Below are positions 41,884 to 50,621 of a stretch of 64,000 bases of DNA, one piece after another. This DNA comes from an uncultured Eubacteriales bacterium (GTDB lineage Bacteria > Bacillota > Clostridia > Christensenellales > Aristaeellaceae). The stretch covers positions 25,089 through 89,088 of the forward strand of contig CACWHI010000017.1 in assembly GCA_902760595.1 (NCBI GenBank), in the 5' to 3' direction. The notes under the pieces are model-generated. The model searched no databases and was not told the DNA's origin. It saw only the letters and a program-made list of their open reading frames with translations. How positions within the stretch are numbered: the stretch's first letter is position 1; every line of letters begins with the position of its first letter. The translations under genes and the position numbers were made by a program.

Positions 41884-42375
41884 TTACAGTTGCCGCCTTT
41901 CATCCGTGACAAAGTGCCTGACCCCGTTTTCCGGATGCGCCACCTCATCCCGGAAGAACCCGGGATAGTAGCGGACCGGCGCTTTAGGATCGATCCACTG
42001 AAGAAACTCTTCGTGCCCGTCCTCCGTGAAGCTGACGCAGGCCGGAGAAAAGTCCTCCGGCACCTTCATATAAAAGTAAAACGATATCTCGTAAACCAGC
42101 TTTCCGGCCTTGGACGGATCATCGCCATAAAAGTAGTTTTCGTGGACGAAGCCCAGCCGGTCAATCTCCATCCGGACGCCTGTTTCCTCAAACACTTCGC
42201 GGATCACGGCCTCTTCCGCGGTCTCGCCGAACTTGATCCTTCCGCCGACGGAGTACAGGTACTCCGGGCGGAGCCTGTTTCCGGCCATCAGCAGCTTTCC
42301 GTCTTTGAGGATGATCGCTCCGACACGGAGATTGATCAACCCGTTTTCGCAGGGAACGCACATATCCTGTGCCAT
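41884..42375 (-). CDS. NUDIX hydrolase
   Basis: A 163-aa nucleoside-diphosphate-linked hydrolase. The Nudix box is complete: GGRIKFGETAEEAVIREVFE followed by ETG. Substrate unknown. ATG at 42375 is preceded by a moderate GGAGG-type site (CGCGGAGGTAT). It is monocistronic; the promoter of the next operon lies just beyond its stop. Confidence 0.92.
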   Translation of the reverse strand: MAQDMCVPCENGLINLRVGAIILKDGKLLMAGNRLRPEYLYSVGGRIKFGETAEEAVIREVFEETGVRMEIDRLGFVHENYFYGDDPSKAGKLVYEISFYFYMKVPEDFSPACVSFTEDGHEEFLQWIDPKAPVRYYPGFFRDEVAHPENGVRHFVTDERRQL

Positions 42376-42438
42376 ATATACCTCCGCGGGTCAGGTGATC
42401 CCGCCGTCCGCTGTATGGGTGATGAACGCTTCCGTCAA

Positions 42439-42464
42439 TAAAAAGCCGGGTCGCCCCGGCTTTT
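42439..42464 (-). terminator. Rho-independent terminator after the GH105 gene
   Basis: AAAAGCCGGG/CCCGGCTTTT stem (10 bp, 4-nt loop) followed on the minus strand by TTATT; just past the GH105 stop codon. Confidence 0.9.
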
Positions 42465-42499
42465 GCTGCTCCCTCTGGCAGGGAGCGGTCGATAGGTCA

Positions 42500-43597
42500 T
42501 TATTCTTTTTCGGTCCGCAGGTACTCGCTCCAGGCCATCATGAACGGGCCTGCGCCCTTGGCGTCATCGGGACCGACTTTCTCGCTGAGGTAATAAGCCA
42601 CGCTGCCGTCGCGCTTCTCGCCGGGACCGAGGCCGGCCACCAGGCAGATGTCGTCCAGGTGCCATTCACCGTCCTCGCCCAGGTTCAGCTTGCGGTCCGT
42701 CAGGCTGCGGAAGGCCTTGAGGCCGGGGGCCAGGTAGCGCTCCGGATCCAGCAGGCCCAGGCGCACGCCCTTCATGAGCGCGTAGGCGACCATGGCGCTG
42801 CCGGAGGTCTCCAGGTAGTTCTCCGGCACGTCGGCGCGGTCGATCACCTGATAGAAGAGCCCCGTGGCGGGGTCGGCATAGGGGAGGATGCCCCTGACGG
42901 CCTCCAGGAACAGGTCCATGAGCGCGCGGCGGTGCTCATACAGCTGCTCGGACATCAGGTCGATGCAGTCCACCAGTGCCATCAGGTACCAGCCCATGGA
43001 GCGCAGCCAGAAGTTGGCCGAGCAGCCGGTCTCCTTATTGGCCCAGGGCTGCACTTTGGCCAGGTCGCAGGCGTGGTAGTACAGCCCCTTGTCCGCGTTG
43101 TACAGGTAGGTGCGCACGTTGCGGAACTGCTGCGCAATGTCGGCCGCCTCCAGGCCGGAGAGGAAGCGGCGGTCGTACTCCGCGCGGAAGGGCTGGGCCA
43201 TGTACAGGCCGTCCAGCCAGATCTGCTCGGGATAGATCTCCTTGTGCCAGAAATTGCCCACCGCGCACCGCGGATGCGTGCTGAGCCGCTCGTGCAGGAA
43301 GTCCGCCGCCTTGCGGTACCGCTCCTCGCCGGTCTCGTCCAGCGCGAAAAACAGCGCCTTGCCGCAGTTGATGGCGTCGATGTTGTAGCTGTCCGTGCGG
43401 AAGGACGGGATGGCGCCGTCCGCGTCCACGCGGCGGGACAGATAATCCAGCACGTACTGCCTGTCCGTGGGATCGCCCGCGGCGCGGTAGAGGTCGATGA
43501 GGCCCTTGAGGACGCAGCCGTCCTCGTAATTCCAGTAATCCTTGTAATCCTGGTATCTCGCCTTATACTGATTAACGAAGATCCTGATGTTCTTCAT
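42500..43597 (-). CDS. GH88/GH105 unsaturated rhamnogalacturonyl hydrolase
   Basis: A 365-aa intracellular glycosidase of the YteR/YesR type, which removes the unsaturated galacturonyl residue left by pectin lyases. The (alpha/alpha)6-barrel signs are present: WNYEDGCVLKGLIDLYRA, LFFALDETGEERYRKAADFL, and SANFWLRSMGWYLMALVDC. It starts at 43597 with AAGGAGAG upstream. No lyase or transporter is adjacent in the window. Divergent from the HAD gene. Confidence 0.9.
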   Translation of the reverse strand: MKNIRIFVNQYKARYQDYKDYWNYEDGCVLKGLIDLYRAAGDPTDRQYVLDYLSRRVDADGAIPSFRTDSYNIDAINCGKALFFALDETGEERYRKAADFLHERLSTHPRCAVGNFWHKEIYPEQIWLDGLYMAQPFRAEYDRRFLSGLEAADIAQQFRNVRTYLYNADKGLYYHACDLAKVQPWANKETGCSANFWLRSMGWYLMALVDCIDLMSEQLYEHRRALMDLFLEAVRGILPYADPATGLFYQVIDRADVPENYLETSGSAMVAYALMKGVRLGLLDPERYLAPGLKAFRSLTDRKLNLGEDGEWHLDDICLVAGLGPGEKRDGSVAYYLSEKVGPDDAKGAGPFMMAWSEYLRTEKE

Positions 43598-43687
43598 ACA
43601 GCTCTCTCCTTTATTTCTGTTTGGCCGTGCCTGTGCTGCACCGGACGCCTCTGTGTTCCCGGCTGGCCGCGGCGGATATCTGTTCAG

Positions 43688-43716
43688 ATTGTAGCGAATT
43701 GACGCTTCAATGTCAA
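43688..43716 (-). promoter_or_regulatory. SigA-type promoter of the GH105 gene
   Basis: Perfect TTGACA (43711-43716), 17 bp, TACAAT (43688-43693), reading leftward. Confidence 0.8.
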
Positions 43717-43736
43717 GGAAAATCCGCTGTTCAGCC

Positions 43737-43765
43737 TTGACGTTGCCGATTGGAACATGTAAAAT
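43737..43765 (+). promoter_or_regulatory. SigA-type promoter of the HAD-MATE pair
   Basis: TTGACG (43737-43742), 17 bp, TAAAAT (43760-43765), reading rightward ~42 bp before the HAD ATG. Confidence 0.75.
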
Positions 43766-43807
43766 GGCCTTGCGGTCGGATAAGCGCCGCGAAGAACAGG
43801 AGCGGAT

Positions 43808-44602
43808 ATGCGCAGAAAAGCGTTTTTTTTCGATATCGACGGCACGCTGTGGGATGAAGAGAGCCGCATGCCGGACAGCGTCTTTGAAACCATCCGGCAG
43901 ATCAGGGCCGCGGGGCACGCGGCCCTGATCTGCAGCGGCCGCAGCAAGGGATATATCTTTGACCCGCGGCTGGCGGACATGGGCTTTGACGGCTGCGTGT
44001 CCAGCGCCGGGGCGATGGTCGAGATCGGCCGGGAGACGCTGTATTGCCGGATCGCTCCGACGCAGAGCCTGGTGAGCGCGGTGAATACCGCGCGCGCCTT
44101 TCATTACGCGCCGCTGCTGGAGGGCAACGCCTACCTGTACATGGACCGGGAGGATTTTATCCCGACCCCGTATATCGATAAGCTGTACCGCGAGCTGGAC
44201 TGGCGCATCCGGTCCCTGAACGGTACCTTCGGCGACTGGCCGGACGTGACCAAGCTGAGCATGATCGCGGCTGGCAAGCCGGCGCCTGCGGAGGTCGTCG
44301 CCGCCGTGAAGCCGGACTGGGACGTGATCGTCCATACTCCTGAGGTACTGGAGCTGGTGCCGCCGGGCGTGGACAAGGGGACCGGGCTTCGCCTCGCCCT
44401 GGACGCGCTGGGCATCGACCGCGCGGACAGCGTGGCCTTCGGCGACAGTCCCAACGACATGGCCATGTTCCGCGAGTGCGGTATCCGGATCGGCATGGGC
44501 AACGGCTCGCCCGCGCTGCTTGAGCAGGCTGATTACGTGACGCCGCCCCTGCACGAGGACGGGCTCTGGCACGCCTGGCAGTGGCTGAAAGGCACCCTGT
44601 GA
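43808..44602 (+). CDS. Cof-type HAD-superfamily phosphatase
   Basis: A 264-aa HAD (class IIB/Cof) hydrolase, likely dephosphorylating sugar phosphates or cofactors. Motif I is FFFDIDGTLW with the nucleophilic Asp, motif II ICSGRS, and motif IV AFGDSPNDMAMF with the acidic pair. Start has GGAGCGG. Coupled by a 4-bp GTGA overlap to the MATE gene. Confidence 0.92.
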   Translation: MRRKAFFFDIDGTLWDEESRMPDSVFETIRQIRAAGHAALICSGRSKGYIFDPRLADMGFDGCVSSAGAMVEIGRETLYCRIAPTQSLVSAVNTARAFHYAPLLEGNAYLYMDREDFIPTPYIDKLYRELDWRIRSLNGTFGDWPDVTKLSMIAAGKPAPAEVVAAVKPDWDVIVHTPEVLELVPPGVDKGTGLRLALDALGIDRADSVAFGDSPNDMAMFRECGIRIGMGNGSPALLEQADYVTPPLHEDGLWHAWQWLKGTL

Positions 44603-45954
44603 GTACGCGGGATATGACGCGCGGCGAAGCGCTGCCGCATCTGTGGGCCTTCGCGCTGCCGGTGCTGCTGGGCAACTGGCTGCAGCTGATGTACAACGCC
44701 GTGGACGCCATGCTGGCCGGGCAGTTCATCGGCCGGGACGCGCTGGCCGCGGAGGGCATCGCCGCGCCGGTCATGAACCTGGTGATCCTGGGCGTGAGCG
44801 GCCTGTGCACCGGCGCGGGCGTACTGATGAGCGAGCATTTCGGCGCGGGACGTCTGCCTGCCCTGCGCAGGACGCTGGGGGCGCTGATCCGCTTCGGCCT
44901 GATCGCTTCCCTGGCGCTCGTGATCCTGGGCTGGGCGCTGTCGCCGCTTCTGCTGTCGCTGCTCAATTGCCCGGCGGAGATCCGGGAGATCGCGGCCTTG
45001 TACCTGCGCATCACCTTCCTGGGTGCGCCCTTTACCTGCATGTACAACGCCCTGGCGGCGGGGCTCAAAAGCGCGGGAAACACCCGCGCGCCGCTGCTGT
45101 TCCTCACCTGTTCGGCCCTGCTGAACGCTGGGCTGGACCTGTTTTTCCTGGGCGCGCTGCATTTCGGCGTCATCTGCAGCGCGGTCACCACCGTCGTGGC
45201 GGAGGCGGTCAGCGCCGGGCTGGCCTTCTGGTACACGCGCCGCCATGTGTCCGAGCTGTGCCCGGCCGCGGGCGACCTTGTCCGGGATCCGGAAACGACG
45301 CGGAAGCTGTTCAGCTATGGCGCGCCTGCCGCGCTGCAGCAGGCCATCCAGCCCATTGGCAAGGTGCTGATCCAGGGCCAGGTCAACGCGCTGGGCGTCA
45401 GCGCCATCGCGGCCTATAACGCCGTCACGCGGATGGACGACTTCGCCTGCATCCCGGAGCAGGGCATCGCCGCGGCGGTCTCCACCTGGATCGCCCAGAA
45501 CCGTGGCGCGAAAAAGCCGGAGCGGGTCACGAAGGGCTTCCGCGTGGGTCTCATGATGGAGCTGGCCTACGGGGTGTTCATCGCGCTGACCGCCTATCTG
45601 CTGCGCGGGCCGCTGGTGCGCCTGTTCGTCCGCGCGGAGGACGCCGCGGCCGTGGTGCCTCTCGGTATGGACTACCTCAGCCTGATGGCTTGGCTGTACG
45701 TGCTGCCTGCGCTCACGAACTGCTTCCAGGGCTTTTACAGGGGAACGGCGCGCTTCCGCGTGACGGTGATGGGCACGCTGATCCAGGTGACGCTGCGCTT
45801 TCTCTTCACCTGTATCCTGGCGCCGGCGATGGGCATCCGAGGTATTGCCGCCGCCTGCGGCATCGGCTGGACAATCATGCTGGCGGTCATCGTGCCGTAT
45901 TATTTCGTGCTCAAACGCCGGGACTCCGGGAGCGTCCCGGAGGCGGCCCAATAA
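44599..45954 (+). CDS. MATE-family efflux transporter
   Basis: A 451-aa membrane antiporter of the MATE family (12 helices) for drug or metabolite export. The family pattern appears twice, as in the N- and C-halves (LPVLLGNWLQLMYNAVDAML near the start and QAIQPIGKVLIQGQVNALGV near residue 260). I choose GTG at 44599, overlapping the HAD stop by 4 bp; an in-frame GTG six codons upstream is also possible. Confidence 0.93.
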   Translation: MSTRDMTRGEALPHLWAFALPVLLGNWLQLMYNAVDAMLAGQFIGRDALAAEGIAAPVMNLVILGVSGLCTGAGVLMSEHFGAGRLPALRRTLGALIRFGLIASLALVILGWALSPLLLSLLNCPAEIREIAALYLRITFLGAPFTCMYNALAAGLKSAGNTRAPLLFLTCSALLNAGLDLFFLGALHFGVICSAVTTVVAEAVSAGLAFWYTRRHVSELCPAAGDLVRDPETTRKLFSYGAPAALQQAIQPIGKVLIQGQVNALGVSAIAAYNAVTRMDDFACIPEQGIAAAVSTWIAQNRGAKKPERVTKGFRVGLMMELAYGVFIALTAYLLRGPLVRLFVRAEDAAAVVPLGMDYLSLMAWLYVLPALTNCFQGFYRGTARFRVTVMGTLIQVTLRFLFTCILAPAMGIRGIAAACGIGWTIMLAVIVPYYFVLKRRDSGSVPEAAQ

Positions 45955-46020
45955 ATTTTTACTGGTTTGCAGGAATTGATGCCGGTATTACGTCTATATC
46001 ACTGAGGAGGGTGCTTTGCT

Positions 46021-47286
46021 ATGCGCTGGAGAACGATGCTCGCGCTGCTGTGCGCGCTGCTGCTGGTGGCTCCAAGCTGCCTGGCTTTTTCCGATACGGC
46101 GGCCGCGCTGGACGCGGCGGACATCCTGACGCTGACGCTGAACGGCCTGAAGGTGACGCAGCTCAACGGCAACGACCGGGGCAGGGAGGCGCTGAATAGC
46201 TTCCTTTCGCCGCTGGCGGCGCGGGTGGCGCTGGACAAGGAAACGGCGCGGCTGGCGCTGCTGGCGGACGGCGCGGAGTTCGCTTCGCTGGCTCTGGCCT
46301 CCGGCGAATGGCCGGACCCGGGCACGATGCCGCACAGGGCCCTTGAGGCGGTGTTCAGCGAGGCGCTGCCCGCTCTGTACGAGGCGTGCCTGCCCGTGGA
46401 GGAGCCGCCGGAGCCGGAGGAGCGCAGCGTCAGCATCCGCAACCTGGGCCGCAGTCCGCGGCGCACGACGCTGACGGTCATGCCCGAGCAGTTTGCCGGC
46501 GCGGAAACGGCGCTGGCCAGCCTGCGCGAATGCGTCGCGCGCCTGAGTGTCCACCTCCCGCACGCGGCCGAGCTGAACGCCTGGATGTCCGAACTGAACG
46601 CGGCGTCCGCCCTGACGCTCAAGCGGCTGGAGGGCGAGGACGGCCAGGCGCTGGCCTGGCAGCTGACCGGATCGATCGCCAGCGGGGGCAAGGATGTACG
46701 GAAACTGACCCTGTACGGCGGCGTCAAGGGGAACGACGCTTATGTCTCCCTGAAGCTGCCGGCGCGCTCGGGCAAAAACAGCCTGACCCTGACCGTCGAG
46801 CTGAAGGACAAGGCCGGCGCGAAAAAGAACACCTGGACGGGGACCGTCACCTATAAGCGGAGCATGAACGGCGAAGCGTGCACCTGTAAGGATACACTGA
46901 AGCTGGAAAACGAGCATGACGGCGGCGAACGGATCACGGGAACGCTCAAGCGGGAGTATACCGCCGGCGGCATCAAGACGGTCTGGACGCTGACCCCGAG
47001 CCTGCGGGACGACGGCGGCGGCCTCACCGGCACCCTGACCCTGAAAAAGAAGCATGCCCAGACCCAGGTGTGGCAGGCCTCGCTGAACGTATCGCTGACG
47101 GCGGGCGCCGAGCAGGGCGAAAGCGCGTCCGGCGGCATGGCGGAGTTCTCCGCGGGGGCGCTGGCTTACCTGACCCGGTACCGCGACGCCCTGCCTGAAG
47201 CGGACCGGCGACTGCTGGATCATATGCTCCGCACAGACGCATGGATGAACGGAACGGCCGTGCCCGCTCCGCAGTCATACGAATGA
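46021..47286 (+). CDS. Secreted hypothetical protein
   Basis: A 421-aa protein with a clear signal peptide (MRWRTMLALLCALLLVAPSC, cleavage near SCLAF; the Cys at 20 could even be a weak lipid site). The mature part is Ala/Leu-rich at first and beta-like later with repeated Thr/Lys patterns (TLTVELKDKAGAKKNTWTG, LTPSLRDDGGGLTGTLTLKK). I do not recognise a family. It is followed by another secreted unknown with a similar overall style and size, and then by an HTH regulator, so the three may work together. Confidence 0.7.
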   Translation: MRWRTMLALLCALLLVAPSCLAFSDTAAALDAADILTLTLNGLKVTQLNGNDRGREALNSFLSPLAARVALDKETARLALLADGAEFASLALASGEWPDPGTMPHRALEAVFSEALPALYEACLPVEEPPEPEERSVSIRNLGRSPRRTTLTVMPEQFAGAETALASLRECVARLSVHLPHAAELNAWMSELNAASALTLKRLEGEDGQALAWQLTGSIASGGKDVRKLTLYGGVKGNDAYVSLKLPARSGKNSLTLTVELKDKAGAKKNTWTGTVTYKRSMNGEACTCKDTLKLENEHDGGERITGTLKREYTAGGIKTVWTLTPSLRDDGGGLTGTLTLKKKHAQTQVWQASLNVSLTAGAEQGESASGGMAEFSAGALAYLTRYRDALPEADRRLLDHMLRTDAWMNGTAVPAPQSYE

Positions 47287-47314
47287 ACCTGCATAAGGAA
47301 TGGAGGTAACCCTG

Positions 47315-48835
47315 ATGTTGAAAAGAATGATGGCTCTCTGCCTGTGCGTGGCGCTGGCGGCCGCGCTGGCGCTGCCCGCGTTCGCGGAAACGAACCAGCT
47401 GACCAAGCTGCAGGGACAGTGGAAAAGCTCCGGCTTCCGCGGCACGCTCACCGGCCAGGTGACGGGCGAGGCGTCCAGGCTGACCGGAAAAGAGCTCTGG
47501 GATACGCTGAAGGCGCTGTTTTCCGCCCATGAGCTCAGCATCACCCACACCGTCAAGGATTCCCGCACCAACGAGGGCGACGAATCGGTGATCACGCTGA
47601 GCGACACCGCCGGGAAGGAGATCGGCCGCCTGAACGTGCTGACCGACGCCTCCGGCGTGGTCTACCTGCAGTCCGACCTGCTGGACGAGGCAGGCCTGTA
47701 CTACGCCTTCGACAGCGGCTTTGACTGGACGAGCCTCTTCAACGAGAACGGCTGGCCTTCCATGCTGCACGTGCTGATGGAGATCAGCCGCGCCAGCAAA
47801 TCCTGGCAGGAGAAGGCCCAGCCCTATATGGAGCAGGTATCGCTGGGCATCTCGCGCTGGCTGCAGGGCTATGTGACCACCGCCACCGCTCAGGATCCGG
47901 ATGGCTCCTATGTCACCACCGCCGTGTACGAGATCCCGGCTTCCGCCCTCCTGCAGGAGACGAAGCAGCTGCTGGTGGACCTGTACCAGAACCGGGAGCT
48001 GCTGAACGTGCTGGCCGAGGTCATGACCGCGGAGGAGCAGGCGGCTTATCTCCAGACGGGCATGCTGCTGCCCTTCCTGCAGATGCTGGACAATGTGAAG
48101 CTGAGCGGAACGGTCACCGTGCGGCGGCAGTACGCGGCCACCACGGGCACCGTGCTGTACGACAGCGTGACCCTGCCGTGCCCGGAGAGCCTGCCGGTCA
48201 GCACCCTGACGCTGGTGCACGTGCCCTCCGCGCCGGAAGGCGAGCTGTGGCAGCTGAGCATCGCGCTGGACGCCCAGAAGCTGGGCGTGGCGCTGGATCA
48301 GGAGCTGCGTGTGGATGTGACCGCGCAGAACACGGAGCCGGACGTATGGACGGGCTCCATGCTGGCGCTCCTCCCCGCCTCCGAGAATCCCGAAGCCCTC
48401 AACAAGGAGGACCAGACGCTGTTCTCCTGCACCTATAACCTGAACGCTCCGGCTCCCAAGGACACCAACGACGTCTACCAGAGCCGCTACGAGCGCGCCT
48501 ATGAGGCGACGCTGGTGGTTAAGCCCGACGAGGCCATGGACCTGCCCGCCTTCAGCCTCGGCGGCAAAGCGGTGATCTATTCCAAGAGCTCCGCCGCCAG
48601 CACCGTATGCTATGTGGAATCCAGCGTCAGCCTGCATGACCTGGACCAGGACAGCGCGGTCACCCTGAGCTTCAACGGCCGCACCACCTCCCGGTGGACG
48701 CCTACCATGCTGACCGACGCCCTGTCCTCCGCCCTGCGTATGGATATGATGAACGCGGGCAACCGGCTGGAACTGCTTTCCCAGCTCTTCAGCTATCTGA
48801 CCGCTACCCTCGCCGCCCGCGTCGCGCAGAAGTAA
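47315..48835 (+). CDS. Secreted hypothetical protein
   Basis: A 506-aa exported protein with signal peptide MLKRMMALCLCVALAAALAL (cleavage after AFA). The mature part is a mixed alpha/beta protein with repeated segments such as LSGTVTVRRQYAATTGTVLY. No catalytic motif or known domain recognised. GGAGGTAACCCTG precedes the ATG at 47315; an ATG 15 bp upstream lies in the ribosome site. It lies 28 bp after the preceding secreted unknown and 15 bp before the HTH regulator, so a common operon is likely. Confidence 0.72.
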   Translation: MLKRMMALCLCVALAAALALPAFAETNQLTKLQGQWKSSGFRGTLTGQVTGEASRLTGKELWDTLKALFSAHELSITHTVKDSRTNEGDESVITLSDTAGKEIGRLNVLTDASGVVYLQSDLLDEAGLYYAFDSGFDWTSLFNENGWPSMLHVLMEISRASKSWQEKAQPYMEQVSLGISRWLQGYVTTATAQDPDGSYVTTAVYEIPASALLQETKQLLVDLYQNRELLNVLAEVMTAEEQAAYLQTGMLLPFLQMLDNVKLSGTVTVRRQYAATTGTVLYDSVTLPCPESLPVSTLTLVHVPSAPEGELWQLSIALDAQKLGVALDQELRVDVTAQNTEPDVWTGSMLALLPASENPEALNKEDQTLFSCTYNLNAPAPKDTNDVYQSRYERAYEATLVVKPDEAMDLPAFSLGGKAVIYSKSSAASTVCYVESSVSLHDLDQDSAVTLSFNGRTTSRWTPTMLTDALSSALRMDMMNAGNRLELLSQLFSYLTATLAARVAQK

Positions 48836-48850
48836 AGGAGATACCCGTCA

Positions 48851-49582
48851 ATGAGCAGATTGGGAGACCTGATCCGCCTGGAGCGCACCCGCCAGAAGCT
48901 GACCTATAAGCAGGTGGCGCGCAAGTGCGGCGTCAGTGAAAAATACCTGGAGGAGGTCGAATCCGGCCGCCGCATCATCCAGGACGACCAGGCCCGGCGC
49001 ATCCTGCGCTCCATGGGCATGCAGCAGCAGACCGAGGCGGATTTCACGCTGGATGACATCGCCGCCACGGTGGACCTGCAGAGCGCCGCTGTGCCCGCCA
49101 TCGCGAAGGCGGCTGAAAAGAAGCTGACCAAAAAGGAAAAGCATGAGGGTACGGAGGAGGAAAGCGGCGGGACCGTGGCTGGCTCCATCTGGCTGGACGC
49201 GCTCTCCGGCGTGCTCAAGCACGTGCCGGTGATGAACGCCGCCATGAAGGAGGTGGGCCACCGCCTGCTGCCGATCACCAACGGCAAGATCGAGGGAGCG
49301 AACCCGGACAAGGTCTATTACCTGATGGCCCCGGACAACGACCTGCGCGGCTTCCGCGTGATGAAGGGAGACCTGCTGCTGGTGGTGCCCGCCCAGGCGC
49401 CCGTGGACGGCGCGATCATGGTGCTGGATACGCCCTTTGGCAAAATCATGCGCAAGACCGTCGCCATGCCGAACTTCCAGGTGATGCTGCAGAAGTTCGA
49501 TCAGTCCTGCGAAAGCGAGATCAAAAACCTGAACGCCGTCACCGTGGTGGGCCGCTGTGTCCGCCTGGAGGCGGAGCTGTAA
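48851..49582 (+). CDS. HTH regulator with LexA/S24-like C-terminal domain
   Basis: A 243-aa protein: N-terminal Cro/CI-type HTH (residues ~1-55, LTYKQVARKCGVSEKYLEEV), linker, and a C-terminal region (~140-243) with the beta-strand pattern of S24/LexA-like dimerisation domains (RGFRVMKGDLLLVVPAQAPV, TPFGKIMRKTV). The catalytic Ser/Lys pair of an active self-cleaving S24 peptidase is not evident. Likely regulates the two upstream secreted genes or a stress response; this is inference. Followed by a terminator. Confidence 0.78.
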   Translation: MSRLGDLIRLERTRQKLTYKQVARKCGVSEKYLEEVESGRRIIQDDQARRILRSMGMQQQTEADFTLDDIAATVDLQSAAVPAIAKAAEKKLTKKEKHEGTEEESGGTVAGSIWLDALSGVLKHVPVMNAAMKEVGHRLLPITNGKIEGANPDKVYYLMAPDNDLRGFRVMKGDLLLVVPAQAPVDGAIMVLDTPFGKIMRKTVAMPNFQVMLQKFDQSCESEIKNLNAVTVVGRCVRLEAEL

Positions 49583-49605
49583 CAGCCGCAACAGGGCAAT
49601 GTGGT

Positions 49606-49655
49606 CCGGCGGCAGGCAAATGGAGTTTTCATGCGCCTGCCGCCGGCCTCTTTTC
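49606..49655 (+). terminator. Rho-independent terminator after the HTH gene
   Basis: A 12-bp stem CCGGCGGCAGGC/GCCTGCCGCCGG (49606-49617, 49635-49646) with a 17-nt loop and CCTCTTTTC downstream. Confidence 0.8.
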
Positions 49656-49660
49656 ACCTC

Positions 49661-49689
49661 TTGATATTCCAAATCGAATCGGTTATAAT
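49661..49689 (+). promoter_or_regulatory. SigA-type promoter of ecfA1A2T-truA
   Basis: TTGATA (49661-49666), 17 bp, perfect TATAAT (49684-49689), ~93 bp before the ecfA1 ATG. Confidence 0.8.
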
Positions 49690-49695
49690 GCCAGT

Positions 49696-49781
49696 CAGAC
49701 CGGGTGCAAACCCGGCCTGGTACGGTGTGCTTTCCGGCACGGCCGCGCCTTCTTTTTCTCCGCAATGCCAAAGGAGTCAGA
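49696..49781 (+). other. Structured 5' leader of the ECF operon
   Basis: About 85 nt between promoter and ecfA1. A 6-bp hairpin CCGGGT/ACCCGG with a GCAA tetraloop (49700-49715) is followed by a second GC-rich inverted pair (GTGTGC/GCAC-like) and a pyrimidine-rich run before the ribosome site AAAGGAG. No named riboswitch class fits. Confidence 0.4.
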
Positions 49782-50621
49782 ATGGCTGATGAGATCATCG
49801 TCCTGAAGGACGTATGCTACAAGTATGAGGACGCTGCCCGCAACGCGGTGGATCATGTGGACCTGACCGTCCGGCGCGGCGAGATGACCGCGGTGCTGGG
49901 ACGGAACGGCTCCGGCAAATCCACCCTGGTCAAGCTGATCAACGGGCTGATCCTGCCGGACAGCGGCACGGTGACGACCGACGGGATGGACACGCAGGAC
50001 GACGCGCTTGTGTGGGATATCCGCCAGCGCGCGGGCATGGTGTTCCAGAACCCGGACAATCAGCTGGTGGCCACCGTGGTGCGCGACGACGTGGCCTTCG
50101 GCCTGGAAAACACCGGCGTTCCCTCCGAGGAGATGCCCGGGCGCATCGAGCAGGCGCTGAAGGCGGTCAATATGCTGAAATACGCCGAGCGCGCCCCGCA
50201 CCTGCTCAGCGGCGGCCAGAAGCAGCGCGTCGCCATCGCGGGCATCCTGGCCATGCGCCCGGATATCATGCTCTTCGACGAAGCGACCGCCATGCTGGAC
50301 CCGCGGGGCCGCAGAGAGGTGTTCGACACCGTGCGCCAGCTCAACCGCGAGGGCATGACCGTGGTCTGGATCACGCATTTCATGGAGGAAGCGGCCCAGT
50401 GCGAGACCGTGCATATCATGCACGACGGCGCGGTGGTGCTGTCCGGCACGCCGCAGGAGGTCTTTTCGGACCGGAAGCGCCTGGAGCCCTGGCGGCTGGA
50501 CGTGCCGCCCATGGCCGCGCTGGCCCAGCGCCTGCGCGCGGCAGGCGTCGCGCTGCCGGAGGGCATCCTCTCCATCGACGATATGACCAGGGAGGTGGAA
50601 GCGCTTGCGGCTCGCCTTTGA
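49782..50621 (+). CDS. ecfA1: ECF transporter ATPase subunit EcfA1
   Basis: First ATPase of the energy-coupling-factor vitamin importer. 279 aa with Walker A GRNGSGKST, Q-loop in VFQNPDNQLV, signature LSGGQKQR and Walker B IMLFDEATAMLD. The start at 49782 (MADEIIVLKD) is set by AAAGGAG; an upstream frame start would lie inside the leader. EcfA2 overlaps the 3' end by 17 bp. Confidence 0.96.
   Translation: MADEIIVLKDVCYKYEDAARNAVDHVDLTVRRGEMTAVLGRNGSGKSTLVKLINGLILPDSGTVTTDGMDTQDDALVWDIRQRAGMVFQNPDNQLVATVVRDDVAFGLENTGVPSEEMPGRIEQALKAVNMLKYAERAPHLLSGGQKQRVAIAGILAMRPDIMLFDEATAMLDPRGRREVFDTVRQLNREGMTVVWITHFMEEAAQCETVHIMHDGAVVLSGTPQEVFSDRKRLEPWRLDVPPMAALAQRLRAAGVALPEGILSIDDMTREVEALAARL

Noticed and set aside
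43598..44572. N-terminal extension of the GH105 gene
   Set aside because: It would run antisense through the HAD gene and two promoters; ATG at 43597 has AAGGAGAG.
49696..49781. Known vitamin riboswitch ahead of the ECF operon
   Set aside because: No TPP, FMN, cobalamin or folate core motifs were recognised in the short leader.
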